Below are positions 46,301 to 53,741 of a stretch of DNA of 64,000 bases, in pieces. Made by a program: the position numbers and the translations under genes. Source of the DNA: Lytechinus variegatus (taxonomy: Eukaryota; Echinodermata; Echinoidea; Temnopleuroida; Toxopneustidae). Location of the stretch: positions 54,013,296 through 54,077,295 of the forward strand of contig NC_054740.1 of assembly GCF_018143015.1 (NCBI RefSeq), in the 5' to 3' direction. The notes under the pieces are model-generated. The model was not told where the DNA came from and did not search any database. It saw nothing but the letters and a program-made list of their open reading frames with translations. Within the stretch, counting starts at the first letter, position 1. Every line of letters starts with the position of its first letter.

Positions 46301-48786
46301 CATAAATGCTAACTTTGACATTTATTGTAAAAAAAAGTCCCTTAAATTTGAAGTTGGAGTATACTAATTTGAATTCCTTCTCCACTTCAATTTTTTGTAA
46401 AACAGATTCGCTGATAATGTCCAAGTTAAAACATTTGGTGATACTTTACCGGGACCCGATGATGTCGGAGGGCCTGCTGACTACGAAGCACCCTCACAGT
46501 CAGTGTATGCCTCCCACAATGCCATGCCAAATAGCTTTGATGAACAATTACTATCAAGACACCAGGATCTTATGTCAGTGTTGAAGAAGAACTATGGGGA
46601 TGATGTGATGCTGGCCACACCCGGCAACCATATCGAGGAGATGATGCAGTCCAGGCATCCAACCCATCCCCTTCCGAACTATGGTGGGATGGGTCACTAT
46701 GGCAACCAAGGAGGACATGAGGGTGGAGGAATACCCGACCTCACACCCATGAGCACGGGGCTACAGAGAAGCTCGGCATTGAATGCTTCGCCATCGCATC
46801 TCCCGCCATCCTCTATGATGACCTCCTATCAGGATTCCTTTGGGAGAACGGATCACTCGTCATTTAATAGGTAGGATGAATTCAGAGAAGGAGATGATTT
46901 TAAAGGACAAGTCCACCCCAACAAAAACTTAATTTGAATAAAAAGAGAAAAATTCAACAAGCATAACACTGAAAATTTCATCAAAATCGGATGTAAAATA
47001 AGAAAGTTATGGCATTTTAAAGTTTCGCTTCATTTCACAAAACAGTCATATGCACATCTCGGTCGGTATGCAAATGAGGAACTGATGACACCACTCACTC
47101 ACTATTTCTTTTGTATTTTATTATATGAAATATATTTATTTTCTCGTCATTTTCATGTGAAATGAAGTTTCATTCCTCCCTGAACACGTGGAATTCCATT
47201 GTTTTAACATTTTGTGCTTCAGGCAAGGAGGTCCTAATTGTCAAATTTGTCAAAATTGAAATATTGTATAATTCAAACATTAAAAAACAAAAATAGTGAG
47301 TGAGTGACATCATCGACTCTCTCATTTGGATGTAACTGGCTCGTTCATACAACTATTTTGTTAAAAATAAGCGAAACTTTGAAATGTCATAACTTTCTTA
47401 TTTTACATCCGATTTTGATGAAATTTTCAGCATTGTGCTTGTCTGATTTTTCTCTATTGATTCAAATCAACTATTTTCTGAGGTGGACTTGACCTTTAAT
47501 AATGATATAAAGGAAACAGTGAGATGAGTTGATAACCTTCATGTTTTCAGTCATCAAGTAGATTATCTAACATGTTTACAGTATGGTCATATTTTCTGTA
47601 CTTTCCTCCATTCATTTAGTTTGCGAATTATTCAGATTACAATAGACTCTGCATGATTTGACGTTCCAGGGCCCGTCTTACACAAAGAGTTATGATTGAT
47701 CCTATCAACCTCAACTGTTTGGAAATCCATCAATGTCATAATTTTCTCTTCAGGAAATTTGCACAATATCCTTCAAACAAGAGAAGCAAGCTGAATTCTA
47801 GTGGGGAAAAAATGAATGTTTGAATATACTTGATGCTTGATATATTTGATGGAGTAATCCCTGTGGCAACTCATACAGGAAGCTATACTGGGATGATGAA
47901 TAAAGTGAGCCACTGGAAAGAGTGTCATGAAGTGCAGAAATGGTGATGGATAGACATAGCAATTTGTTTTTACAGTAAAACATGCTATATACAGCACATC
48001 AAGAAATATTTCTAGATGATATATATGTTGTTGTTGGCTTTCCATAGTTGAGGTTGATCAGATCAATTGCAACTCTTTGTAAGACAGGGCCCATAAGTTA
48101 AATAATTGCCTCACTTGAATCGTTATATTAGACCAGAGTAGGCAAAACAGATTTCTTTGTTCCCAAGAGTTTTGACAAAGCATGGTCACCTGAATTTCAA
48201 TTTTTTTTATTATTTGTAGAGTATACGTTACCATGGAAAACAGGTACCTCATTCTATCTATAGAATTTGTGATGGCATCTCAGGAATAGATACCATACAT
48301 GGCCGTACACAGAATTTTTTTTTTTTTGGGGGGGTAATATTTGTACAAAGTTTCAGAACGAGGCAACCAAGCTTGTCATGGGGCACTTTTGTATTTTCAA
48401 GTTAGAGTTGAAGGACTTTGTGCATCCTTTTGGTGAACTTTGTGAAAAACCACCCCCCCCCCCTCCCCTGCATACAGCGATAGTCGTTTGTTTGTTGGCT
48501 TTCAATTTTATAACAACAAAGATAGAAGTACAACATTCTGATGTTTCTCTCTTTTTTTCTTCCTGTAATATATTGCAGCACAACTCCCTTCTCACTGAAC
48601 AACCCATCAGGACTATCCAATGAAGCTACCTCCAACCATACCAGGCCTCCGCAGGGGTACGGTAGAAGGCCACGCCCGGTCGTAGGATCCCTTCGCGGTC
48701 CAGTTCCTTCCAAGCCATCTCCCAGTGACTTCAGTAAGCTCTCTATCTCTGGAGGCATGCATGGAGGGGCATTCTCAGGAATGTGA
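34234..48786 (+). CDS. ZC2HC1: ZC2HC1 family zinc finger protein, 8 coding exons, 657 aa
   Basis: Coding segments: 34239-34343, 37760-37885, 38761-38899, 39774-39940, 44187-44313, 45286-45922, 46406-46870, 48579-48786. All phases match. Two C2HC fingers are visible: C23-C26-H38-C42 (PCHTCGRTF...ARHLPIC) and C128-C131-H143-C147 (QCPHCGRRF...ARHINFC). They are separated by NWRQNHADFVNAIRSAR and a polyproline run, exactly the order in vertebrate ZC2HC1A/B. Residues 223-433 are Ser/Pro/Gln-rich with SPRQQ repeats and likely disordered. The protein is about twice the length of human ZC2HC1A and lacks its C-terminal zinc ribbon. Molecular function of the family is poorly known. The ATG at 34239 follows a possible acceptor (34232-34233), so a 5' UTR exon upstream is likely; an upstream coding exon cannot be excluded. 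Confidence 0.88.
34736..35690. repeat. Terminal-hairpin element A with about 180-bp internal repeats
   Basis: Begins after a T run with a 9-bp-stem hairpin (AGCTCATCT ... AGATGAGCT, 34736-34766), then GTCCGTCGTCTG. Degenerate tandem units follow (TTGTTGACCGATTTTGATTT, CCATCTGGTAGAGCTTCATG, TTTATGCTAATTTATG). No coding capacity. Confidence 0.6.
35695..36595. repeat. Terminal-hairpin element B with nuclear-receptor-like sites
   Basis: Starts GTCTCACCTGCGAAGCAGAG ending in TGAGAC (35695-35720, hairpin), then a CG-rich stretch and tandem units of about 160-190 bp. Exact AGGTCAAAGGTCA occurs at 35898, 36090 and 36253; a fourth, near 36415, is imperfect. It directly follows element A. Confidence 0.65.
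36604..37700. repeat. Terminal-hairpin element C with about 157-bp units
   Basis: Hairpin GTCTCGCC ... GGCGAGAC at 36604-36632; the 3' end carries GGCGAGACACAAAATCGC at 37681. The units contain ATGACACCTAACTCCGCAAC and GGATGGTAGATGGACTT. Exact DR1 sites are at 36747, 36904, 37209 and 37529. It ends just before the exon at 37760. Confidence 0.7.
37760..37885 (+). CDS. ZC2HC1: ZC2HC1 exon, second half of finger 1
   Basis: 42 codons, phase 0 to 0, from ARHLPICAKVF to RPDKIK. Includes the KRRVFESGRQR block conserved in the family (KRKTFDSSRQR in human). Confidence 0.9.
37886..38760. other. ZC2HC1 intron 2 with a small palindrome
   Basis: 38118-38290 is a short foldback: ATCGTCATGTTGGTGCAAGA at the left, TCTTGCACCAACATGACGAT at the right. 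The rest is unique-looking. Confidence 0.6.
38761..38899 (+). CDS. ZC2HC1: ZC2HC1 exon with linker and GC donor
   Basis: Encodes KQGIKKTNWRQNHADFV and the polyproline LPPPPPPSINP. Only the GC donor CAG|GCAAGT at 38900 restores the conserved junction NP-DYIQCP with the next exon. A GT lies 5 bp further in but would break the frame. Confidence 0.9.
39432..39710 (-). mobile_element. tRNA-derived SINE head split by a MITE
   Basis: On the minus strand GGTGGTCTAGTGGTTAGAGA (A-box-like, 39680-39700) and GGTTGTGGGTTCAAATCCCA (B-box, about 39453-39475) are the two parts of a tRNA-like promoter. The family E MITE 39496-39666 separates them. No tRNA acceptor pairing or full cloverleaf was found, so this is a SINE or tRNA pseudogene. 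Confidence 0.6.
39496..39666. mobile_element. Palindromic MITE, family E
   Basis: Arms GTTTCATAAAGCTGTTCGTA and its inverse TACGAACAGCTTTATGAAAC, continuing through AAGAACGACTGGTGATCC, around a centre with ATATATATTGGCGATGG. It is about 170 bp with no coding. Confidence 0.75.
39774..39940 (+). CDS. ZC2HC1: ZC2HC1 exon, finger 2
   Basis: Encodes YIQCPHCGRRFNQTAAARH through KVAIRKA, with donor GCC|GTAAGT. It is the most conserved part of the protein. A SINE fragment starts about 40 bp into the following intron. Confidence 0.93.
39983..40126 (+). mobile_element. SINE body fragment
   Basis: Contains ACAAGAAATTTACCCATATT and CACTCAACCCAGGTGAGGTA, the same body as in the SINE at 42957-43245. The tRNA-like head is absent. 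Confidence 0.6.
40127..40448. other. Intron sequence with G run
   Basis: No feature beyond a poly-G run near 40262-40275. Confidence 0.4.
40449..40764. mobile_element. 316-bp palindromic MITE
   Basis: GACCGTATTCTGAAGTCAGG at the left mirrors CCCAGGTTCAGAATACGGGTC-type sequence at the right. The arms continue through GGTTTAA-type and CATGGGGAGCC-type phrases. Confidence 0.6.
40783..41337. mobile_element. Palindromic MITE, separate family
   Basis: AAGGAAACCAAAACCCAAGA is mirrored at 41320-41337 (TGTATTTTGGTTTCCTT). Inner arms repeat GGCAAACATGCTTCAAAAT and its inverse near 41160. It is about 555 bp. Confidence 0.65.
41499..41690. mobile_element. Possible Tc1/mariner-type terminal fragment
   Basis: TACAGTGCGTCCCAGAAAAAA has the look of a Tc1/mariner end at a TA target. 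No matching inverted end or transposase was found nearby. Confidence 0.3.
42000..42500. repeat. Degenerate phrase repeat (TTTGGTCTA)
   Basis: Two blocks of about 130 bp (42025-42125, 42155-42260) repeat GGTCTACTTCTTAGTCT, CCACATGGACT and GTGGTCTTATTGCCATTTGG, with further short TTTGGTCTA phrases around them. Confidence 0.55.
42957..43245 (+). mobile_element. tRNA-derived SINE, nearly complete
   Basis: The head has an A-box-like GTGGCCCATTGGATTAGTC and a B-box-like CATGGGTTAAAATCCCAGCC. The body includes CAAGAAATTTATCCACATTG and AACCCAGGTGAGGTGAATG. The tail ends in (ATT)n at about 43232-43244. This SINE type is widespread in marine invertebrates. It lies 90 bp before hairpin element D. Confidence 0.7.
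43338..44105. repeat. Terminal-hairpin element D, second copy of type C
   Basis: Same hairpin (43338-43366) and same 3' end (GGGCGAGACACAAAATCGC at 44085) as element C. It holds units of 156-157 bp with exact DR1 sites at 43462, 43619, 43775 and 43932. It lies in the intron before the exon at 44187. Confidence 0.75.
44187..44313 (+). CDS. ZC2HC1: ZC2HC1 exon with tandem splice donors
   Basis: Encodes YDNIVVRRKPSTNPYAYAQ to GPDQQ. Two donors, CAAG|GTAAAG and AAAG|GTAAAA, lie 6 bp apart (44314 and 44320). Both keep the frame and differ by Gly-Lys. Confidence 0.85.
44314..45285. other. ZC2HC1 intron 5
   Basis: Unique-looking; no repeat or gene recognised. Confidence 0.5.
45286..45922 (+). CDS. 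ZC2HC1: ZC2HC1 exon, Ser/Pro/Gln-rich region
   Basis: Phase 1 in, phase 2 out. Encodes a low-complexity, probably disordered segment with repeated SPRQQ units and a basic end (RRSRLIKSGKPKGNV). Overlapping long frames on both strands are by-products of its composition. Confidence 0.85.
46406..46870 (+). CDS. ZC2HC1: ZC2HC1 exon 7
   Basis: Encodes RFADNVQVKTFGDTLPGPDD to TDHSSFN. The donor ATAG|GTAGGA leaves phase 2. Reading past it would stop at once. A family 1 MITE begins 30 bp downstream. Confidence 0.8.
46900..47499. mobile_element. Palindromic MITE, family 1
   Basis: TTAA at 46900-46903 and 47496-47499; full-length arms (AAAGGACAAGTCCACCCC ... GAGGTGGACTTGACCTTT). It is inserted 30 bp behind the donor of the exon ending at 46870. 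Confidence 0.8.
47669..48092. mobile_element. GGGCCC-ended palindromic MITE, copy 1
   Basis: GGGCCCGTCTTACACAAAGA is mirrored by CAACTCTTTGTAAGACAGGG at the right end. Inner arms include GATTGATCC / GGTTGATCAGATC. The related copy is at 50962-51238. Confidence 0.65.
48579..48786 (+). CDS. ZC2HC1: ZC2HC1 terminal coding exon
   Basis: Acceptor TATTGCAG|C, then TTPFSLNNPSGLSNEAT and on to SISGGMHGGAFSGM and TGA. The last 16 bases belong to the first, divergent unit of the 98-bp minisatellite that follows. Confidence 0.8.
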
Positions 48787-49705
48787 TGATGTTGATCTGG
48801 AAGTCACGTCTAATTGGATGTTCCAGGTTCCACCCGACACCTACTTTAGCCGTCTCCCAGTGGAGGGCATTCCAAGGAATGTGACGTTGCTACTCTGGAA
48901 GCCACTAACAAGTGGAGGTTCCAGATTCCGCCCGGCACCTACTTTAGCCGTCTCCTAGTGGTGGGCATTCCAATGAATGTGACGTTGCTACTCTGGAAGC
49001 CACTAACAAGTGGAGGTTCCAGGTTCCGCCCGGCACCTACTTTAGCCGTCTCCCAGTGGAGGGCATTCCGAGGAATGTGACGTTGCTGCTCTGGAAGCCA
49101 CTAACAAGTGGAGGGTCCAGGTTCCACCCATCACCTAGTTAAGCCGTCTCCCAGTGGAGGGCATTCCAAGGAATGTGACGTTGCTACTCTGGAAGCCACT
49201 AACAAGTGGAGGTTCCAGATTCCGCCCGGCACCTACTTTAGCCGTCTCCTAGTGGTGGGCATTCCAATGAATGTGACGTTGCTACTCTGGAAGCCACTAA
49301 CAAGTGGAGGTTCCAGGTTCCGCCCGGCACCTACTTTAGCCGTCTCCCAGTGGAGGGCATTCCGAGGAATGTGACGTTGCTACTCTGGAAAAGTGGAGGT
49401 TCCAGGTTCCGCCCGGCACCTACTTTAGCCGTCTCCCAGTGGAGGGCATTCCGAGGAATGTGACGTTGCTACTCTGGAAGCCACTAACAAGTGGAGGCTC
49501 CAGGTTCCGCCCGACACCTACTTAAGCCGTCTCCCAGTGGAGGGCATTCCGAGGAATGTGACGTTGCTACTCTGGAAGCCACTAACAAGTGGAGGTTCCA
49601 GGTTCCGCCCGGCACCTACTTTAGCCGTCTCCCAGTGGAGGGCATTCCGAGGAATGTGACGTTGCTACTTTAGAAGCCACTACCAATTAGAGGTTCCAGG
49701 TTTCC
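48771..49705 (+). repeat. 98-bp minisatellite starting in the ZC2HC1 terminal exon
   Basis: GTGACG recurs at 48881, 48979, 49077, 49175, 49273, 49371, 49460, 49558 and 49656: spacing 98 bp throughout except one 89-bp unit lacking GCCACTAAC. The first, divergent unit starts in the exon (GGGGCATTCTCAGGAATGTG) and contains the stop. Each later unit holds the dyad CATTCCGAGGAATG or a close variant, and TGACGT. Because 98 is not a multiple of three, frames drift between units and it is not coding. It is probably transcribed as 3' UTR. Confidence 0.85.
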
Positions 49706-49833
49706 ACCAGCACCTAACAACCATAGTCATCAAAGGATGTTCCCTTGAAAGTGATCTTCAAATTGATGTTACTAAGATGAAATCCATGCCCAATTGGATG
49801 CCCTAAATCTTCTTGTTTGGCCCAAATCTGCAG

Positions 49834-50545
49834 TCTACTGTAAACGCTGTTATTTTTGCGCGATTAGTTTTTTTCGTACTTAGCGGCTTCAAAACACATT
49901 CGCGGGTTCTTAAATTTGCGCTGCACACTCCATGATCACAAAGTCCCTTCCTTCTTGCCCATCTGTAAATGGTTTTAATCAACATTTCAGCAACATAATC
50001 ATATTTTCTGATCATAATTCTAGCTCTAAAGCGGCATAATTCAGCGTTGTTTTGATCTAATCATGAGCTTTTGTGACATTTAGCGCAACTTTTCTTTGCG
50101 GGGCGGACATCGGGGAAGGCAAAACGGAGGTGCTAGCTGCTGGTCTGGTATGGACGGCCGAGCACCGGGTAAGGACCGGGGGGATTATGGCTATCAAAGT
50201 GCATGGGATCAATCAACAAACATGGGCGATTGACCCAACGTCTTCTGAACAGATCTTAACACTCACCAATCAAACAGCAAAAGCAATTTATATTTCAACC
50301 AAAATCATAATTTAAATACCGATCTGAAACTGAAAAAAAATGATCGCATTGCTTTAATTGGAACAAATTCTCGCATTGCATATGATTTTGGAGCTCAAGC
50401 TTGCTTGCTTAAATGCCGCCCTCTGTAGGTCAAATTATGCAATCTCTTTGCCAAAACGATACACGCAATTGAACTGCGATTCAAAACTTGCATTTACATA
50501 GATTCTCGTAAGTTTGCGTGTTTTTAAATCGCTTTTACAGTAACT
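49834..50545. mobile_element. MITE with ACTGTAAA ends
   Basis: CTACTGTAAACGCTG at the left and GCTTTTACAGTAACT at the right are inverted. Inner parts share TTTTTGCGCGA-like and GTTTGCGTG-like phrases. It is inserted between the decayed end of the minisatellite and a degenerate copy of the terminal exon. Confidence 0.5.
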
Positions 50546-50715
50546 CCCAGAGACTTCAGTATTAAGCTCTCTATCTCAAGAGGAATGGACAGAGGGGCAT
50601 TTTATAAATTGATATCACTGCACACTGGGAAGTAGACCTCGCCCATTTGGATGAAAAGTGGTCACCTAAACCCACTTTTAGCCGTCATCAGTTGGTGTAC
50701 CTGAATAAAATGAAT
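50546..50715 (+). pseudogene. Degenerate duplicate of the ZC2HC1 terminal exon end
   Basis: Aligns by eye with 48718-48870: ACTTCAGTATTAAGCTCTCT against ACTTCAGTAAGCTCTCT, AGAGGGGCATT against GGAGGGGCATT, and CACTTTTAGCCGTC against CTACTTTAGCCGTC beyond the stop. Indels destroy the frame. It is evidence of an old segmental duplication around the stop codon. Confidence 0.6.
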
Positions 50716-50738
50716 GTTTCTCAGGCAAAGTTTTTCTA

Positions 50739-50848
50739 GGGCCCCATTTCATAAAAAGTTGCTATGCTAGCAACTCTTGCTGGAATATCAAAAAGCAGGA
50801 TATTCACTGTTGCCATGGTAACAAGACTTGCTATCATAGCAACTTTTA
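50739..50848. repeat. Small palindrome (GTTGCTATG)
   Basis: AAAAGTTGCTATGCTAGCAA is mirrored by TTGCTATCATAGCAACTTTT. It is about 110 bp. Confidence 0.5.
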
Positions 50849-50961
50849 GGTGTAATATCCCACCCAGGTGGGAATTACTGCGGATATTTGTCATTGCTAT
50901 AAAGTACTTCAAATGTACAGGGAGGTACAGGTAAATGATGGAATGTGCATGAGTAACACAG

Positions 50962-51238
50962 GGGCCCTGTCTTACAAAGAGTTACGATTGATCCAATCAA
51001 TCATAACTCTATGGAAATCCATCAGTGTCATAATTTTTTTTCTGCAGGAAATTTGCAAAATGTCGTTTGTAAACAAAGGAGAACACACCAAATTGTCAAA
51101 AAATCAATGAATTTATATGGATATACATTCATATCTAGAAAAATTTTTGAACAAAAATGCATTTTATACGTAAACATTGCTGTCTTTCCATCATTTCGGT
51201 TGATCAGATCAATCGCAACTCTTTGTAAGATGGGGCCC
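50962..51238. mobile_element. GGGCCC-ended palindromic MITE, copy 2
   Basis: GGGCCCTGTCTTACAAAGAG is mirrored by CTCTTTGTAAGATGGGGCCC. It shares ATCCATCAGTGTCATAATTT with 47669-48092 but has a shorter centre. Confidence 0.65.
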
Positions 51239-52675
51239 AGGGTAGTACCTGCAAATTTTCAAGAAATATATTTTGTTAGTATAATATTCTCCTACATTTC
51301 CAACTATTTCCCATTTTCCTTTGAAAAATTATGAAGGCGGTATTTACCATAATTTTCTGGTATTGACCACCACTTTTACCCACTCAGGCCAACCCTGCTG
51401 TTAGTTATATTGATAACAGTTGTATTCTTCTATGCCCTTGGGATTCTTCGTTCGGTCAAATATTTCTTTAATTTTGCAGTTTTTACTCGCAGACTGTGCT
51501 GACTTATATGCCTTTAATAGGAAAAAGAGTTAAACCTGTAGGCCTTTCATGATAATGAACATTATTGGTGCATGTATTATGACATGCACGAGTTGTACAT
51601 ATAATATTGTATTTGATTTAGTATTTTGATAGTGCCTCACTGCCTCTGAAATTAGACATTTGTGACATGACAGTTGAATAATATGCAAGATTTTATAATA
51701 GAGATGCTATGCAAACACTGTTTTCAAAGTCTGTTTCAAAATTGTACCACATATTTTTTGTGTGTGGCTCTTTATATGACATGAATATGCAAAGAGTTAC
51801 CTCTCAATTGTGTAACTTTATGTTTATGGTTCTCTTTTTTTGAGAGAGAGAGAGAGATGTCTTTTTTATATGCTTTTTAGTCATGAAATTCTAGTTAAAG
51901 AAAACATTATTTATGAAAATTGAATCAGCATTTTTTGAAATAGTCTTTCAGGTAGTAGACATGAGTTTGACTACAGAAGCATCATTACTGTATGCAAAGC
52001 ATATGAACAGTAATATATTCTATATTAGATAAAAATTGGATAGATATATTCTGTCTTTTTTAAAGAGATATAAGTCTGACATTATATTTATTGGACAGAT
52101 TTGCTGCAAAATTTTATCAAATATGATATTTAGTATTCACTACGAAAGCTGAAAACATACTGAAAATATTCTGTAACTTATAGCATATTTCTTTTATTTA
52201 TTCTATCAAAATTTCTAAATAAACATGTACATGTAAGATGAAATTACAATATTGCCAGCCAATTATGAATGATATTGGACATTTATTCATGGTGTTCATA
52301 TCTACATGTAGCATTTCTTAGATACATATATGAATTATTTTCATCACCTTGACTTTTGTTTCAAAAAAACTTTTACACCTTAGAACTATTTTAATAAGAA
52401 ATGAATTATTTATTACTATATGTAATAATTTATTTATTGTATGACACTTAAGTTACTTTATGGATGTCTTTGATATGACTTAAATGTCATTACTTTTTTT
52501 CTGGGGCTTAGGATATCCAAGTGGTGTTCATAAATGGCTTGTTTTTAAGTCTTATTTTCAATGATTTTAGTGTAACGACGACTTTTGTTTCAAAATTTCT
52601 TAAACAAATTGCAATGCAAGTCAGTACTTTTTCAATTAACATTTAATATTTTGATTGCTCAATGAATTCCAATGC
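51239..52675. other. Unique AT-rich stretch, possible long 3' UTR
   Basis: No MITE and no gene. AATAAA occurs near 52219. The absence of repeats next to a gene end suggests transcribed 3' UTR of ZC2HC1, but this is inference. A GA microsatellite lies at 51840-51856. Confidence 0.35.
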
Positions 52676-52736
52676 AGGGTCATTCCATGCCAATTCACCC
52701 AATTTGATGATAAAAGTAAACACTTTACTAACAAGA

Positions 52737-52817
<81 letters not shown>

Positions 52818-52923
52818 ATATATTGCTGAACATCAAAATGGTGAATTTTATGTGTACCAATTAAAAACGAATTCTGAGACGGTCGGGAGCAATCACTGGG
52901 TGAATCCAGATGGAATGACCCTG
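52676..52923. mobile_element. TIR element containing a (TA)n microsatellite
   Basis: CAGGGTCATTCCAT and ATGGAATGACCCTG are inverted ends, followed inward by AATTCACCCA / TGGGTGAAT. The centre is an uninterrupted TA run of about 64 bp (52750-52813). Confidence 0.65.
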
Positions 52924-53084
52924 CACCCCTGTCTATACTAGTCTACATGCAGGCACAGACCTTTGGTTTTCATTATTCACATAGTACGTAATGTGAAGTC
53001 TGAAATATGAGACTAGATTCACTGTGTACTTTAGCTGAGATAGTTTGGAGTCTATAGTCTTCACTCTAGACATGGTATAATTGG

Positions 53085-53733
53085 CCCGGTGGGGTCACTC
53101 ACCCGCAGAGGGGGACGCGTATGACTGTTACCACAAATGCAAGTAACCCCCTATTGCAGTCAATTTCAAGGACATTTTGTGAAATTTACCCCCCTATTTT
53201 CACGCAAAACAAGGACAAAATTGCGGTAAAATGGTACCTTGAAACACCCCTAATTATAAGATTGTAAGGACACTTTAGCCCATTTCGCAAACTTACCCCT
53301 ATTTACCATATTTCAAGGACAGGGCATTTATACCCTTTCCTCATTAGAGGAAATTGCAACACAGGCGTCAGAGTGCTCAGTCCTTAAAGATGACCAAGAG
53401 CCATGTCATTCTGATACAATATTTAAATCCAAAAGAACTTTATTTTTCTTGAAAAATAAGAAAAGTAGAATTCTTTGTAAAAATAAATGCTGAGTTGTCA
53501 ACATAAAGATACAGAGTATGATGAGCGTGCCCTCTGCGGCTGGTGACTCGGCGACAGATTTTACTTCCCGTGATCGTTCTCCCCTTTTTCCTGACCCCTA
53601 TTTCCATCAGATCAAGGACGGTCAGCACCCCTATTTTCACTCCTTCGAGGAGTGTTCTGTGAAATTGACCCCTTTTCCCGCGATTTTGGTAACGGTCATG
53701 CGGTCCCAAGTCATATTGAGTGACCCCACCAGG
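53085..53733. mobile_element. 649-bp MITE with 8-bp duplication
   Basis: TIRs CCCGGTGGGGTCACTCA and TGAGTGACCCCACCAGG (one mismatch) are flanked by the perfect duplication ATAATTGG (53077-53084 and 53734-53741). The interior has repeated phrases such as GACCCCTATTT and TTTACCCCCCTATTTTC. Non-coding; a hAT-type origin is suggested by the 8-bp duplication. Confidence 0.85.
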
Positions 53734-53741
53734 ATAATTGG

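Noticed and set aside
48881-49661. CRISPR-like array
   Set aside because: The repeats are contiguous 98-bp units without unique spacers, in an animal genome.
48725-49673. Several frames of 60-88 codons in the 98-bp array
   Set aside because: The 98-bp unit is not a multiple of three; frames persist only because units lack stops in places.
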